A stretch of DNA of 64,000 nt from CAYTGM01 sp964437365 (GCA_964437365.1 CAYTGM010000004.1:124001-188000); one strand, 5' to 3'; numbered from the stretch's first letter, positions 27,471-37,442 are shown. Notes: generated by a model from the letters alone, not told the origin. Made by a program: numbers and translations.

Positions 27471-28250
27471 ATGAAAGATTTTCTCCGAGAAACGGATCAG
27501 TTCTTCCAACAGTACATGCCGCCTGTCACCAGGCGTTTTTTCTATATTATTGCGTTCACTCTGATCATCACCACTGCGGGCTTTGCCTTCCTGCCTGAAT
27601 TATCAAGTCGTCTCTTCATTCTGAGACCAAGCGAAGCAATCTTTCAGTTCCATCTGCATCAGTTTTTCACCTACATGCTCGCCCACGCGGATTTTCTCCA
27701 CTTCTTCTTTAATATTCTGATCCTTTTCTTTTTCGGAAAAATGCTCGAAGACTACTTTGGCTCCAGACGCTTCGGCTGGTTTATGGTACTCTCGGGAGTC
27801 TTCGCCGGACTTGTTCACACCGCCTTTGCCTTCATGTTTGGCCAGCCGAACGTAGGACTCATTGGATTCAGCGGAGTCGACTATGCGCTTTTGACAGTCG
27901 CCGTGCTTCTTTACCCGCGCGCTCAGGTTCTCTTTTTCTTCTTTCCTGTTCAGCTTCGCGTTCTCGGTATCTTTTTTGGTTTTCTTTTAATCATCAATAC
28001 CCTTGCAAGTCTTGCCAGTTTTGGCGGTGGAGGCGTCAGCCACCTTGCCCATGCAGCGGGAGTCGTAGCAGGTTATGGTCTGTTAAAGTTCCCCCGGATT
28101 CTTGACTTCTTCGAGAATAGACACATTCCGTTCCTTATGCGTCGGCGTCCGAAAATGGTCAAACGTCGCAGCACAACGATGGGTCATCCAGGTCGTCATA
28201 CAGACCCCGACGATCTATACGACGACCCGCACTGGAAGCTCGATCAGTAG
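27471..28250 (+). CDS. Rhomboid-family intramembrane serine protease
   Basis: 259 residues from the ATG at 27471, which has AGGAG ten bases upstream; the longer frame from a TTG at 27414 is less likely. At least six transmembrane segments. Conserved HADFLHFFFN (His72, His77, Asn81) between TM1 and TM2, nucleophile Ser134 in GFSG, and catalytic His194 in HLAHAAG, so the Ser-His dyad is intact. The usual GASG reads GFSG. A basic cytoplasmic tail follows. A 6-bp GC hairpin (28249-28264) overlaps the stop codon. Confidence 0.88.
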   Translation: MKDFLRETDQFFQQYMPPVTRRFFYIIAFTLIITTAGFAFLPELSSRLFILRPSEAIFQFHLHQFFTYMLAHADFLHFFFNILILFFFGKMLEDYFGSRRFGWFMVLSGVFAGLVHTAFAFMFGQPNVGLIGFSGVDYALLTVAVLLYPRAQVLFFFFPVQLRVLGIFFGFLLIINTLASLASFGGGGVSHLAHAAGVVAGYGLLKFPRILDFFENRHIPFLMRRRPKMVKRRSTTMGHPGRHTDPDDLYDDPHWKLDQ

Positions 28251-28393
28251 GGGGTCTGCCCCCTTCCTCCCTGAATCGGTTCTCTTTTTCTTGTAAGTTA
28301 CGCCAGTCGTTCATCCTTCAATTATGGTAACCAATTTCGCTGGAGCCTGAAAGCTCGTCGAGATTGGCGAAAAGAGCGCGGGAGCCCTCCAGA

Positions 28394-28429
28394 CAATCGA
28401 TTCATTCATTTGTATTAATCTTTCGATTG
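28394..28429. promoter_or_regulatory. Possible operator upstream of the TetR gene
   Basis: CAATCGA (28394-28400) and TCGATTG (28423-28429) form an inverted repeat about 60 bases before the regulator. A related CGATTG-N7-CAATCG lies at 29218-29236 before the efflux adaptor. Shared half-sites next to a TetR gene suggest autoregulation; spacing differs, so this is tentative. Confidence 0.3.
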
Positions 28430-28489
28430 ACGAACCGCTCCATTGAGACCAATTCTTCACACGAACTTTAAACCGAGAGCGCTCTCCCC

Positions 28490-29188
28490 GTGAAACCCGA
28501 TCCCGAAATTTATATTAAATCCGAAAATCCAGCCTCTACTCGAGAGGAAACCAGACAAAAGCTGATTGAGGCAGGACTCGAAATCTTTGGGAAGATGGGC
28601 TACGAAGCGGCAACAACAAGGATGATTACTCAGAATGCGGGAGTGAATCTCGCAGCCATCCCATATCATTTTGGAAGTAAAGAGGGCCTCTACCACGCAG
28701 TCATTCAGTACATTTCAGATACTGTTTCATCGAATCTGAAGGACGAACGCACGGTCATTATGAAAGTAGTAATGAACCCCGCCGCTAAAAAAACCGATGT
28801 TCAGCAGGCTCTCGAGTCAATGATTCGTGCCTTTGCAAAGATGGTCATCTCCACAACGATGGGTGAACAATTCGGGCCTATTATCATGAGAGAGCATATG
28901 CAACCATCCTCAGCGTTTGATCGCTTGTATTTGACTCAGATGGAGCCCCTTCACGAGGCCGTAACAGTTCTTATTTCGAGGCTTATTGATATTCCCCCTG
29001 ATTCGCCCGAGGCAATCATCCGGGCCCATTCAATCCTTGGGCAGGTTGTCGCCTTCCGGGCGTTGAGAGATGTGGCCCTTCGTCGAACAGGCTGGAAAAG
29101 CTTTGACCATGAGAACCTGGAATTAGTTCTCGATACCTTGATCGACAACGTGCGGCGAATCGTTAAGTCGCCAGGAAAGAAAAAATGA
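28490..29188 (+). CDS. TetR-family regulator, CecR-like
   Basis: Predicted DNA-binding repressor, 232 residues from a GTG start without a clear Shine-Dalgarno. The N-terminal TetR helix-turn-helix (about 17-63) includes EIFGKMGYEAATTRMITQNAGVNLAAIPYHFGSKEGLY. The C-terminal half (FGPIIMREHMQPS...) matches the CecR/YbiH-type domain (DUF1956), whose members control ABC or RND efflux operons. It stands directly before an RND adaptor and pump on the same strand, 109 bases away, so it probably represses them. Confidence 0.9.
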   Translation: MKPDPEIYIKSENPASTREETRQKLIEAGLEIFGKMGYEAATTRMITQNAGVNLAAIPYHFGSKEGLYHAVIQYISDTVSSNLKDERTVIMKVVMNPAAKKTDVQQALESMIRAFAKMVISTTMGEQFGPIIMREHMQPSSAFDRLYLTQMEPLHEAVTVLISRLIDIPPDSPEAIIRAHSILGQVVAFRALRDVALRRTGWKSFDHENLELVLDTLIDNVRRIVKSPGKKK

Positions 29189-29217
29189 GCTTCTTTCTCG
29201 AGTACTATTCATTCGTA

Positions 29218-29236
29218 CGATTGTATCAATCAATCG
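29218..29236. promoter_or_regulatory. Possible operator upstream of the RND adaptor gene
   Basis: CGATTG and CAATCG (29218-29223 and 29231-29236) form an inverted repeat with a 7-base spacer, sharing its half-site with the repeat before the TetR gene. Candidate TetR-family binding site. Confidence 0.3.
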
Positions 29237-29297
29237 ACAGACTATTGATAGGCCCGATTACCCCCCTTGATTCTCGTTCCATTACAGAAGGCAAAAA

Positions 29298-30638
29298 ATG
29301 AAGAAGCTCCTCGATTTTTTCCGACTGAACCTGCAGCGACTCACCTTCGTCCCCCTGGCAATTCTCGGTGTTGTCATTGTCGGATTTGCAGGCTCACAAA
29401 AACTTGAGCCTGAGAAAGTAGACCTTAATGAGACGAGCACCTCAGTCAGGACCGTCGTAGCCCGCGAGTATGATGTGATCCCACGTGCATCGGGTTTCGG
29501 AGTCGTTGAACCTGGACAAGTATGGACCGCAGTTGCTCAGGTTGATGGAAGAGTTGTATATCTTCCAGAGAACTTCAGAAATGGTCAAAGAGTCAAGAAA
29601 GGCACTCTTATAGTCAGGATTGATCCAACAGATTATGAGCTTCTCGTCGCTGAGCGTCAAGCAAGGGTATCGAATGTTCATGCACAGTTGGAGACTTTGA
29701 ACGCTGAAAGTCAGAGCGCCACGAAACTACTTGAGATTGAGAAGACAACACTCGAACTGACCTCTCGAAATTATGACCGATACACGGAGCTGGGTAATTC
29801 TGGAGCGGTCTCTGATTCAGAGATAGAGAATCGTGAGAGAGAGTTACTGCATTCAAAAAGAACAGTCCAAGATCTAAAGAATCAGATTCAAATACTGACA
29901 GCGAAAGAGAAAGAGCTTCAGTCCCAGCTAGACCTCGAACGCACCCAACTTCAACTCGCTAAGGCCAATCTCAATCGGACGAAATTCATCGCCCCTTTTG
30001 ATGGAGTCATCAGCGATCTCCGAATCGAGGAAAACCAGTATGTTGGCGCGGGTGGGATATTATTTCAAATAGACAGCACAGAGTATTCGGAGATTCCGGC
30101 ACAAATCAGTCAAAAAGGAATCGCCCGTTTGGGTAACTTCAACGCATCTGGACATCCTCAATTATCCGGGATTGTAGTCCGGACAAGCTCTTTGAGCGAA
30201 AAAAAATGGGATGCTACTTTTTCAAGGTTTACCGACGGATATGATGAGCAAACGGGCACACTCGGTGCCGTTGTCAGAGTGACTGCTCCCTGGACTGATC
30301 CTGAACACCCACTCAAGAAAGGGCTATTCACCGAAGTTCTTCTATACGGCAAGCCAATCCCCAATTCGCTGGTCATCCCACGTTCCTCTGTTACAGAAGG
30401 AGTTGTATATATTTTAAATGCGAATAGCAGATTGGAAAGACGGCCTGTCAAGGTTGGTTTCTTTCAAGATGATTTTGCAGTTATCTCGCATGGGCTAAAT
30501 CCTGGTGATCAAGTTATTATCTCAGATATCACTCCGCCGATCGAGGGGATGCTACTCAGGGCAAATAATGCTCCCGAAGTGACAACGAGAATCGCCTATC
30601 AAGCAACAGGCAGCTCTAGTGGGAAGATAATTGAATGA
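29298..30638 (+). CDS. RND efflux periplasmic adaptor (HlyD/MFP family)
   Basis: Membrane-fusion protein linking an inner-membrane RND pump to an outer-membrane channel. 446 residues. N-terminal anchor at about 18-33, beta-barrel and lipoyl half-motifs (GRVVYLPENFRNGQRVKKGTL and APFDGVISDLRIEENQYV), a long coiled-coil hairpin at about 115-225, and a C-terminal membrane-proximal domain. The ATG has AAGG six bases upstream. It overlaps the pump gene by 4 bases (ATGA). Confidence 0.92.
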   Translation: MKKLLDFFRLNLQRLTFVPLAILGVVIVGFAGSQKLEPEKVDLNETSTSVRTVVAREYDVIPRASGFGVVEPGQVWTAVAQVDGRVVYLPENFRNGQRVKKGTLIVRIDPTDYELLVAERQARVSNVHAQLETLNAESQSATKLLEIEKTTLELTSRNYDRYTELGNSGAVSDSEIENRERELLHSKRTVQDLKNQIQILTAKEKELQSQLDLERTQLQLAKANLNRTKFIAPFDGVISDLRIEENQYVGAGGILFQIDSTEYSEIPAQISQKGIARLGNFNASGHPQLSGIVVRTSSLSEKKWDATFSRFTDGYDEQTGTLGAVVRVTAPWTDPEHPLKKGLFTEVLLYGKPIPNSLVIPRSSVTEGVVYILNANSRLERRPVKVGFFQDDFAVISHGLNPGDQVIISDITPPIEGMLLRANNAPEVTTRIAYQATGSSSGKIIE

Positions 30639-33600
30639 TACGTTGGTTTGCCTCTCACCCGACTGCAGCGAACTTGCTGATGCTCGGCTTTGTCATTCTC
30701 GGGTTATTTTCTGCGTTGAATATCAGACGCGAAACATTTCCGGACTATAATGTGGATGAAGTAGAAATTACAGTTGTCTATCCAGGGGCAACTCCCACAG
30801 AAGTCGAGAGAGAGGTTGTTCGGCGCGTCGAGGATGCGATCGACGGAGTTACCTTTGTAGAGAAGATACGAGCTGAAGCCCGCGCAAATACCGCCATCAT
30901 TAATATTGAAATGAACCCGAGAGGGCAATTAGTTCCATTCATTAACGACCTCCAGACAGAAATCGATTCGATTGATGACTTTCCTCCCCTGATTGAAGAG
31001 CCAATTCTGAAAGAGAAAGGGAAAATTTCACCCGTCGTTTCAATAGCCGTAACCGGGATACCTGACCCTGTAGCACTGAAAACTCTTGCCGAGCAACTGA
31101 AAGATGATCTCAAAGCAAAAGACGAGATTTCACTCGTCCGTATATCTGGCTTCAGTGATCAGCAAATCCGTATCGAGCTCGATTATATCGCACTACAGGA
31201 GTACGGGTTATCTATACAGGAAGTAGCACGTATTGTCTCTCAGCAAAGCGTAGATTTTCCAGCTGGAGACCTTGAAACTGATGATCGCGTACTGACAATA
31301 AAGTTTTCGGACAAGCGTCGCAGCATCGCAGCCCTCGGGGATTTGCAAATTCGAGCAAGTGAATATGGAGGTCAGGTTCTCTTGTCAGACGTTTCCAGAA
31401 TCTTTACCACATTTGAAGAGGAGGAAGAACAAACTCTCTTTGCTAGTCAACGTGCAGGGTATATTGTGGTCGAGAAAACGGACCTTCAGGATTCATTGAC
31501 TATATACAATACTGTCAAACAGTTTGTGGAGGAACAGAATGCCACTCTACCGCCTGGCATTGTCCTTCACCTGACTGAAGATCAGGCTTCCATTGTTCAA
31601 GATCGGCTTTCGCTTTTGATCAAGAATGGATGGCAAGGTCTTCTGCTGGTTCTGCTGGTATTGGGTTGTGTATTCTCCCTTCGTTTCGCACTTTGGGTGG
31701 CCCTCTCGATTCCAATCAGTTTCCTGGGCGGATTCTATTTCTTTCCGCACTTAGGGATTACCATAAACATGATTTCAATGGTCGGATTACTTATGGCCTT
31801 GGGGCTGTTAATGGATGATTCGATTGTGATCGCTGAAAACATTATGGCCAAGCATCAGGAGGGGCTAACGCCATTCCATTCGGTTACTGAGGGGACAAGC
31901 GAAGTCTTCCCTGGAGTCTTTGCATCGTTTCTGACAACAGTAGCGGTCTTCCTTCCACTAACATTCATTTCCGGTGAAATCGGTAAGATTCTTCGTGTAA
32001 TGCCACTGACATTAATCCTGGTGATGAGTGTTAGCATGATCGAAGCATTTCTTATTCTGCCTCATCATCTGAAAAGCGCTCTCAACAAAGATAAACCAAC
32101 TGAAAACAGATTGAGAAAGTATATTGCAAACTTGATTAGTAGTAGTTCGGGCTTTCTCTGTAATTCTATCGTCCCATATACCATCCGATACCGTTACATT
32201 ACGGCTGGATTCGCAGCGCTAATCTTATGTTCAAGCCTTGCCTTGCTTACGGGGGGAATACTGAAATTCCAGGTATTCCCTGACCTCGAAGGCGACATCA
32301 TTCATGCAAGGATTCTCATGCCACAGGGTACACCACTGAATAGGACGAGAGATGTAGTGAGCCAATTAACCTCTGCTCTAGACGAAGTGAATGAATCCTT
32401 TTCCTCCTCACAGCCAGATAGTCAGCATCTCATTCGCCAGGTTGCTGTTGATTATTCTAAGAATGTGAGCGCCTTTGAAAAAGGGCCTCATGTAGCAACA
32501 GTAAAAGTAGACCTGCTCAGCGCTGAAATACGTCGAAATGCAAGTATAGAATCCATCATAGAAAAGTGGCGAGAATACTCGGGTGAAATCCCCGGAGCCA
32601 TTGCAGTTACATACAGTGAACCTTCTCTAGGTCCAGCAGGAAATCCTATAGAAATACAACTGGTGGGAGAGAATCTGGAACGACTCAAGTTGGCTGCCAC
32701 GGATCTCCGTAAACAGCTTTCGGTTTACAAAGGTACATTCAACCTGTTGGACGATCTTCGTCCAGGCCAGCCAGAGTTGCAACTCAAGTTACATGATGTA
32801 GCCACGAGACTTGGTCTTACAGCACAAGATATCGCGAACCAACTCAGAGCCTCATACTTTGGGTCAGTCGCATCTGAAATGATTATCGGTGAAAACAGAA
32901 TTGAAGTCGACCTTAGGCTTGCAGGAGAGAATAGAGATTCACTGGATGACTTTGATAACTTTCGGGTTCGATTACCAGACGGGAGCCAGACCCCTCTGGA
33001 ATATGTTGCCGATATTGAGCAGGGCAGAAATTGGAGCCGTATACATCGTATAGACGGAAAAAGAACGGTATCTGTGATCGGTGAAGTAGATACACGGACC
33101 GCAAACACAGAGGCGATACTCGCTGACCTTGAAGAGAATTATATTCCTCAACTCCGTAAACGATACCCTGAGATAAAATCGATTATTTATGAAGGCGAGA
33201 GATCACGAGGTGGAGAAACTAGTCAATCGATGCTACGAAACTTTACTATGGGTTTAATCGGTATCTTTTTAATTCTGAGCTTCCAGTTTCGTTCATTCAT
33301 CGAACCGATCATTGTCATGAGTGCCATTCCTTTCATTCTGGTGGGCGTGATCTGGGGGCATTTCCTGATGGGATATCCGATCACCCTGCCTTCAATGATG
33401 GGTTTCTTTGCCCTTGCCGGAGTCGTTGTGAACAACTCAATCCTTCTGGTCGAGTTCATCAAGATCCACCGAAGGAAGGGGATGAGCTTACACGATGGAA
33501 TTGTTGCTTCGACACGCCAACGATTCCGCCCTATTGTGCTCTCAACGGCAACGACTTTAGCGGGCCTTTTACCATTACTTTTTGAAACAAGCCTGCAAGC

Positions 33601-33775
33601 ACAAGTTCTTATTCCACTGGCAATCAGCCTTGTATTCGGACTTGCATCATCGACGATTCTTGTCCTCTTGATTCTTCCTGCATTCTATTTCATTCTGGAC
33701 GATTTTAAACTGTCAGCGCCGGTTTTTGAGAGAAATGAAGTGATCGGGAAACCTGAGTTGAAAGAAATTCCTTGA
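30635..33775 (+). CDS. RND-family efflux transporter
   Basis: Proton-driven inner-membrane exporter of the AcrB/HAE branch, 1,046 residues. Typical two-fold layout: TM1 at the N-terminus, a large periplasmic loop (about 35-330), TM2-6, a second loop (about 555-860) and TM8-12. The proton-relay pair is present in LLMDDSIVIAEN, and the C-half has GVVVNNSILLVEFI. Translationally coupled to the adaptor. No outer-membrane factor is nearby, so it must be supplied from elsewhere. Substrate unknown. Confidence 0.93.
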   Translation: MIRWFASHPTAANLLMLGFVILGLFSALNIRRETFPDYNVDEVEITVVYPGATPTEVEREVVRRVEDAIDGVTFVEKIRAEARANTAIINIEMNPRGQLVPFINDLQTEIDSIDDFPPLIEEPILKEKGKISPVVSIAVTGIPDPVALKTLAEQLKDDLKAKDEISLVRISGFSDQQIRIELDYIALQEYGLSIQEVARIVSQQSVDFPAGDLETDDRVLTIKFSDKRRSIAALGDLQIRASEYGGQVLLSDVSRIFTTFEEEEEQTLFASQRAGYIVVEKTDLQDSLTIYNTVKQFVEEQNATLPPGIVLHLTEDQASIVQDRLSLLIKNGWQGLLLVLLVLGCVFSLRFALWVALSIPISFLGGFYFFPHLGITINMISMVGLLMALGLLMDDSIVIAENIMAKHQEGLTPFHSVTEGTSEVFPGVFASFLTTVAVFLPLTFISGEIGKILRVMPLTLILVMSVSMIEAFLILPHHLKSALNKDKPTENRLRKYIANLISSSSGFLCNSIVPYTIRYRYITAGFAALILCSSLALLTGGILKFQVFPDLEGDIIHARILMPQGTPLNRTRDVVSQLTSALDEVNESFSSSQPDSQHLIRQVAVDYSKNVSAFEKGPHVATVKVDLLSAEIRRNASIESIIEKWREYSGEIPGAIAVTYSEPSLGPAGNPIEIQLVGENLERLKLAATDLRKQLSVYKGTFNLLDDLRPGQPELQLKLHDVATRLGLTAQDIANQLRASYFGSVASEMIIGENRIEVDLRLAGENRDSLDDFDNFRVRLPDGSQTPLEYVADIEQGRNWSRIHRIDGKRTVSVIGEVDTRTANTEAILADLEENYIPQLRKRYPEIKSIIYEGERSRGGETSQSMLRNFTMGLIGIFLILSFQFRSFIEPIIVMSAIPFILVGVIWGHFLMGYPITLPSMMGFFALAGVVVNNSILLVEFIKIHRRKGMSLHDGIVASTRQRFRPIVLSTATTLAGLLPLLFETSLQAQVLIPLAISLVFGLASSTILVLLILPAFYFILDDFKLSAPVFERNEVIGKPELKEIP

Positions 33776-34367
33776 GCAATATAGGGAGTTTTTTCATTTA
33801 CTCTATTTTCAGATACAAACCTACCAAACTAACATAGAGAAAAGTGATTTCGCCGATATTTGAATAAAGTCTTCGATCTGATATACTCTGACAGATAACC
33901 CGAGGCCATCTGCCGGCAAGACGAAGGAGCGAATTATTCAGGTTTTCCGGAACCTCGATGCCGGTGACTTTGGTGCTCAACTTAGTGCCAGCACCGCTCA
34001 CACCATAATCTTTCAGAACCATTCTGGTCCGAACCGGGGCGAAAGGGACGACAGGAACACCTCAATCTATACCAGATGCCTGTAACGCGCATCCTGAGTA
34101 TCAGGGGATAACGAGATGAGGCCAGGACACTTGAATTCAGCTTTCGGCACTCATCCTCGCCCCAGATGCTACCAGTATCGATGCATGATGGAACCAATGG
34201 ATTGCATCGAAGCTCCTTCGAAACCAGTTCCATGGTCTTTCGATCCCAAGGGAGAATGCGGGTCGGATTCGATTCCCTCACCGATTCATCAATACTGACT
34301 TAGACCCTCTTTGCCCCTCTGCTTTAAGCCTTCCTGCGTATTTGATTTCATACTAAGGAACATAACC
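33776..34367. other. Intergenic region without a convincing gene
   Basis: Nearly 600 bases between the RND gene and the glycosidase-like gene. A minus-strand frame at 33798-34022 (74 codons from ATG, partly extended upstream) has protein-like composition but no recognised family, and a 99-codon frame at 33982-34281 overlaps it. They could be decayed coding sequence. The promoter for the downstream gene should lie at the right end. Confidence 0.4.
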
Positions 34368-35408
34368 ATGAAAAGTACTTTGGCTCAAAGCTATCTCCCC
34401 AAACCAAGCGACCGCGGTTCAGAACCTCAATATCGAGTGGATATCGAGGATGTGGGAGTCGTGCTGCGCTCTGGCGATGGACCGGACTCGTGTGACCGCT
34501 ACGGAGCCCGTGAAGCCTCTCTCTTTCGTGATGGTGATCGCTGGTATCTCTTCTACGACGGCGCCGGTGAAGATGGGTGGAAAGCATGCCTGGCTGAAAG
34601 TACGGATCTGGTAAACTGGACGAAGCTGGGTGCCGTCCTTCCACTCGGACAAGGAAGAGAAATCGATAGTGCTTGTGCCGCTTCCCCCTGGGTGATTAAG
34701 GAAGGCGACCTCTGGCATATGTTCTATCTTGGTTCTCCGAACGCCTCTCCCGCCCCGGAGCGTGTTCCCCAGTTTCCTTATCTCACACTGAAAGCGACGG
34801 CTCAGTCGCCAAGGGGACCCTGGATTAAGGACCACTCTTTCATTCCTTTTACGACGCGTCCCGATTCATGGATGGAGTCCACAGCGAGTCCGGGTTATAT
34901 CGTTCGCCACAATGGTGAGTATATACAATACTTCAGCGGTTCGATTGAAATTAATAACGGCAAGGCTCCCTGGGCGGAAAGAACACTGGGTATCGCGAAA
35001 ACGAAGGATTTGAACCTGCCATGGGAAGTTCAGGAGGAACCAATTTTGCCTCTTGAAGAGCAGATCGAAAATTCTTCCATCTACTACGAAGAGGAAAGCA
35101 AGACCTGGTTTCTCTTCACGAATCACATCGGAATGGAAGATCATCCCGAGCATGGCCTGATTGAATATACCGATTCGATCTGGGTTTACTGGACGAAGGA
35201 TCCAATGAAGTGGAATCCGAAAGACAAAGCCGTTGTCATTGACGGCCTGAACTGCAGCTGGTCGTACCGTTGTATCGGCATGCCTTCTGTTGCACGTGTA
35301 GGTAACAGACTGGCTGTCCTCTATGACGCGCCTGAGGGGGAGTCAACAGACCACAACTATCGTCACATTGGATTAGCGTGGGTGAAATTGCCTATTATTA
35401 AAGAATAA
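34368..35408 (+). CDS. Five-bladed propeller glycosidase/phosphorylase-like protein (GH43/GH130 type)
   Basis: 346 residues from the ATG at 34368 (AAGGA nine bases upstream; the longer frame begins at TTG). Repeated propeller blades with the glycosidase pattern REASLFRDGDRWYLFYDGAG, ESTDLVNWTKLG, SPWVIKEGDLWHMFYLG, NSSIYYEEESKTWFLFTN. Acidic residues in blades are in keeping with a GH43/GH62/GH130-like active site, but I cannot assign the catalytic trio or substrate. No signal peptide is visible, so it may be cytoplasmic. Neighbours give no sugar-utilisation context. Confidence 0.75.
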   Translation: MKSTLAQSYLPKPSDRGSEPQYRVDIEDVGVVLRSGDGPDSCDRYGAREASLFRDGDRWYLFYDGAGEDGWKACLAESTDLVNWTKLGAVLPLGQGREIDSACAASPWVIKEGDLWHMFYLGSPNASPAPERVPQFPYLTLKATAQSPRGPWIKDHSFIPFTTRPDSWMESTASPGYIVRHNGEYIQYFSGSIEINNGKAPWAERTLGIAKTKDLNLPWEVQEEPILPLEEQIENSSIYYEEESKTWFLFTNHIGMEDHPEHGLIEYTDSIWVYWTKDPMKWNPKDKAVVIDGLNCSWSYRCIGMPSVARVGNRLAVLYDAPEGESTDHNYRHIGLAWVKLPIIKE

Positions 35409-35492
35409 GGCGAGAGGAGTTCCTCCCTTTTCACAAAGGAATCATCTATACGCCGGGACTGAGTAGAACGGGGAGGGAGGAATCTTCCCCTC

Positions 35493-36080
35493 TTACTCAA
35501 CGACAAAACTATCCAGCTCCACAGGGAGCGCTGTCGCTCCGTCATTTGCTGTTCCTGGGGAACCTTGAGCTCCTCCTGAACCGGTGGCGGAGACATGTCC
35601 GACGAAAGATCCGGTGATGTCAGGATCTCTTGTCCACGATTCATTATCCCCATCATCAAGTGGATAAGCTACGGAATCGATGGTGTTAGCCGAATCGTCT
35701 TCTACGGTAACGGTGGCTCCACCATTCACAAGCGAGAGACTTGCAGTGTCGATAAAATCACCGGGGATCCCAGTAGGAGTTCCACCGCCAAAGATGACAA
35801 CGGTCCCGCTGGCAGGAAGCACTGTAGATGCGGGGAACGTATATTCCACAGTTGAATCGACAGAAACCGTCCAGTTGGAAATGTCGAGTGCACCGCCAGT
35901 GGTATTGTAGAGTTCAACGTATTCGTCCTGGATGACGCTAAAGACGCCGTCACCATTTGAATCAAAGCCGCCGGGATCAGCCATCACTTCATTGATGGTT
36001 AAGTCAAGGGGGGCAGCGGAGAGGCCTGCCGTGAGCCCGAGAATCATCGCCATAGAGAAAATAGATCTTACGGTCTTCAT
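35493..36080 (-). CDS. Secreted lamin-tail-domain protein
   Basis: 195 residues. Signal peptide 1-22 (ends LSAA). The body is a lamin-tail (LTD) beta-sandwich: INEVMADPGGFDSNGDG, EYVELYNTTGGALDISNWTV, ASGTVVIFGG and a final ESWTRDPDITGSFVGH. It ends LPVELDSFVVE; LPVEL.SF is the phrase that often links surface domains to a C-terminal sorting domain in Bacteroidetes, but here the protein stops there. Two adjacent ATGs occur; the second, at 36080, has better spacing to GGAG. Probably extracellular; function unknown. Confidence 0.8.
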   Translation of the reverse strand: MKTVRSIFSMAMILGLTAGLSAAPLDLTINEVMADPGGFDSNGDGVFSVIQDEYVELYNTTGGALDISNWTVSVDSTVEYTFPASTVLPASGTVVIFGGGTPTGIPGDFIDTASLSLVNGGATVTVEDDSANTIDSVAYPLDDGDNESWTRDPDITGSFVGHVSATGSGGAQGSPGTANDGATALPVELDSFVVE

Positions 36081-36206
36081 CATAACACTCCGTGATTAAG
36101 TTTTAAGTGTTTGAATGATCCTAAACAGAAGGCTTTGGTCGAATCAATAATAAACAGATGATCTCTTTGAAATTCAGAGAATCTCGAATCTTCCTTCACA
36201 AATAAC

Positions 36207-36719
36207 TCACTTCAGCAGCTGAGAATAAGATCTGGCAATCTCCTCGTTGAAAGCGACGAGGTAGATTGTTTCTATACATGTTGATGGATGAGCCTTCATA
36301 TATTCCTCGATCGCCTCAAGTGCGACCTTTGCGGCCTCTTTCAAAGGATATCCGTAGATCCCACAGCTGATCGCGGGAAAAGCGATGCTCTTGAGGTTCT
36401 TCTCTTCGGCAACTTCCAGGGAACGGCGATAGCAGGAAGCAAGTAAATCAGGCGCGCTGTTCCCTGCCTTTGCATAGACAGGCCCTACGGTATGGATCAC
36501 GTGGCTGGCGGGAAGTTGATAGCCTTTGGTGATTTTAGCGTCGCCCGTTTCGCATCCGTTGAGAGTTCGGCACTCCTCGAGCAATTCCGGTCCTGCCGCG
36601 CGATGAATGGCACCGTCCACACCTCCCCCACCGAGGAGGCTGCTGTTGGCGGCGTTCACGATGGCATCGACTTCAAGCTTTGTGATGTCACCCTGATGGA
36701 CCTTGATTTCGGTTTTCAT
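36207..36719 (-). CDS. Macrodomain ADP-ribose hydrolase (O-acetyl-ADP-ribose deacetylase type)
   Basis: Predicted to remove acetyl or ADP-ribosyl groups from ADP-ribose derivatives or proteins. 170 residues from the ATG at 36719 (a GTG lies three codons upstream). Family motifs VDAIVNAANSSLLGGGGVDGAIH and FPAISCGIYGYP mark the MacroD/YmdB branch with intact ADP-ribose-binding loops. Stand-alone gene, divergent from purE. Confidence 0.93.
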   Translation of the reverse strand: MKTEIKVHQGDITKLEVDAIVNAANSSLLGGGGVDGAIHRAAGPELLEECRTLNGCETGDAKITKGYQLPASHVIHTVGPVYAKAGNSAPDLLASCYRRSLEVAEEKNLKSIAFPAISCGIYGYPLKEAAKVALEAIEEYMKAHPSTCIETIYLVAFNEEIARSYSQLLK

Positions 36720-36860
36720 CTCTGTCACTCTATTATCTAAATTCTCAGAACCTCATCGACTACGTCTTAAGTTTAGAGACGAGAGGGCGATTCGTGTTTG
36801 CCTCCCGAATCAGGCAGGCTTAAGAATGACCTTAGTCTAACGAAGAGAAGGATTTCAAGC

Positions 36861-37355
36861 ATGAGCAAGCCACTGGTCGGAATAATCATGGGATCAACCT
36901 CGGATTGGGAGACAATGAAGAATGCAGCAGACACTCTGGATAACCTCGGAGTGCCATACGAGACCCGGGTGGTTTCTGCTCACCGTACGCCAGATCTTCT
37001 CTTCGAATATGCCGAGACTGCGGAAGATCGTGGCATCGAAGTCATTATCGCGGGTGCAGGTGGCGCAGCGCATTTACCGGGAATGTGCGCTTCCAAGACA
37101 ATCCTCCCCGTATTTGGCGTGCCGGTTCAGTCGAAAGCATTGAGTGGAATGGATTCGCTTCTATCGATCGTTCAGATGCCTGCAGGAATTCCCGTGGGAA
37201 CGCTTGCGATTGGCCGAGCCGGAGCAATCAACGCAGCGCTGATGGCAGCTGCTCAGCTGGCCAGAAAGAATCCGGATATACGCAAAGCGCTGGCTGACTT
37301 CCGTTCGAAGCAGACCGAAAAAGTGCTCTCGGTTCCCGATCCCGCGAAACAGTGA
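36861..37355 (+). CDS. purE: N5-carboxyaminoimidazole ribonucleotide mutase
   Basis: Converts N5-CAIR to CAIR in purine synthesis. 164 residues from the ATG at 36861 (AAGGA eight bases upstream; the longer frame begins at TTG). Class I PurE motifs: GSTSDWETM near 11-19, SAHRTP at 39-44, and AGAGGAAHLPGM. No purK is adjacent. Confidence 0.95.
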   Translation: MSKPLVGIIMGSTSDWETMKNAADTLDNLGVPYETRVVSAHRTPDLLFEYAETAEDRGIEVIIAGAGGAAHLPGMCASKTILPVFGVPVQSKALSGMDSLLSIVQMPAGIPVGTLAIGRAGAINAALMAAAQLARKNPDIRKALADFRSKQTEKVLSVPDPAKQ

Positions 37356-37442
37356 TTGCCTCGTCGCATTTGTTGTTCTTTAGGACGAATTATCCTCTTT
37401 GGCAATATGCCTTCCATTCTGTCTAGAGCAATGATAGAGCAC

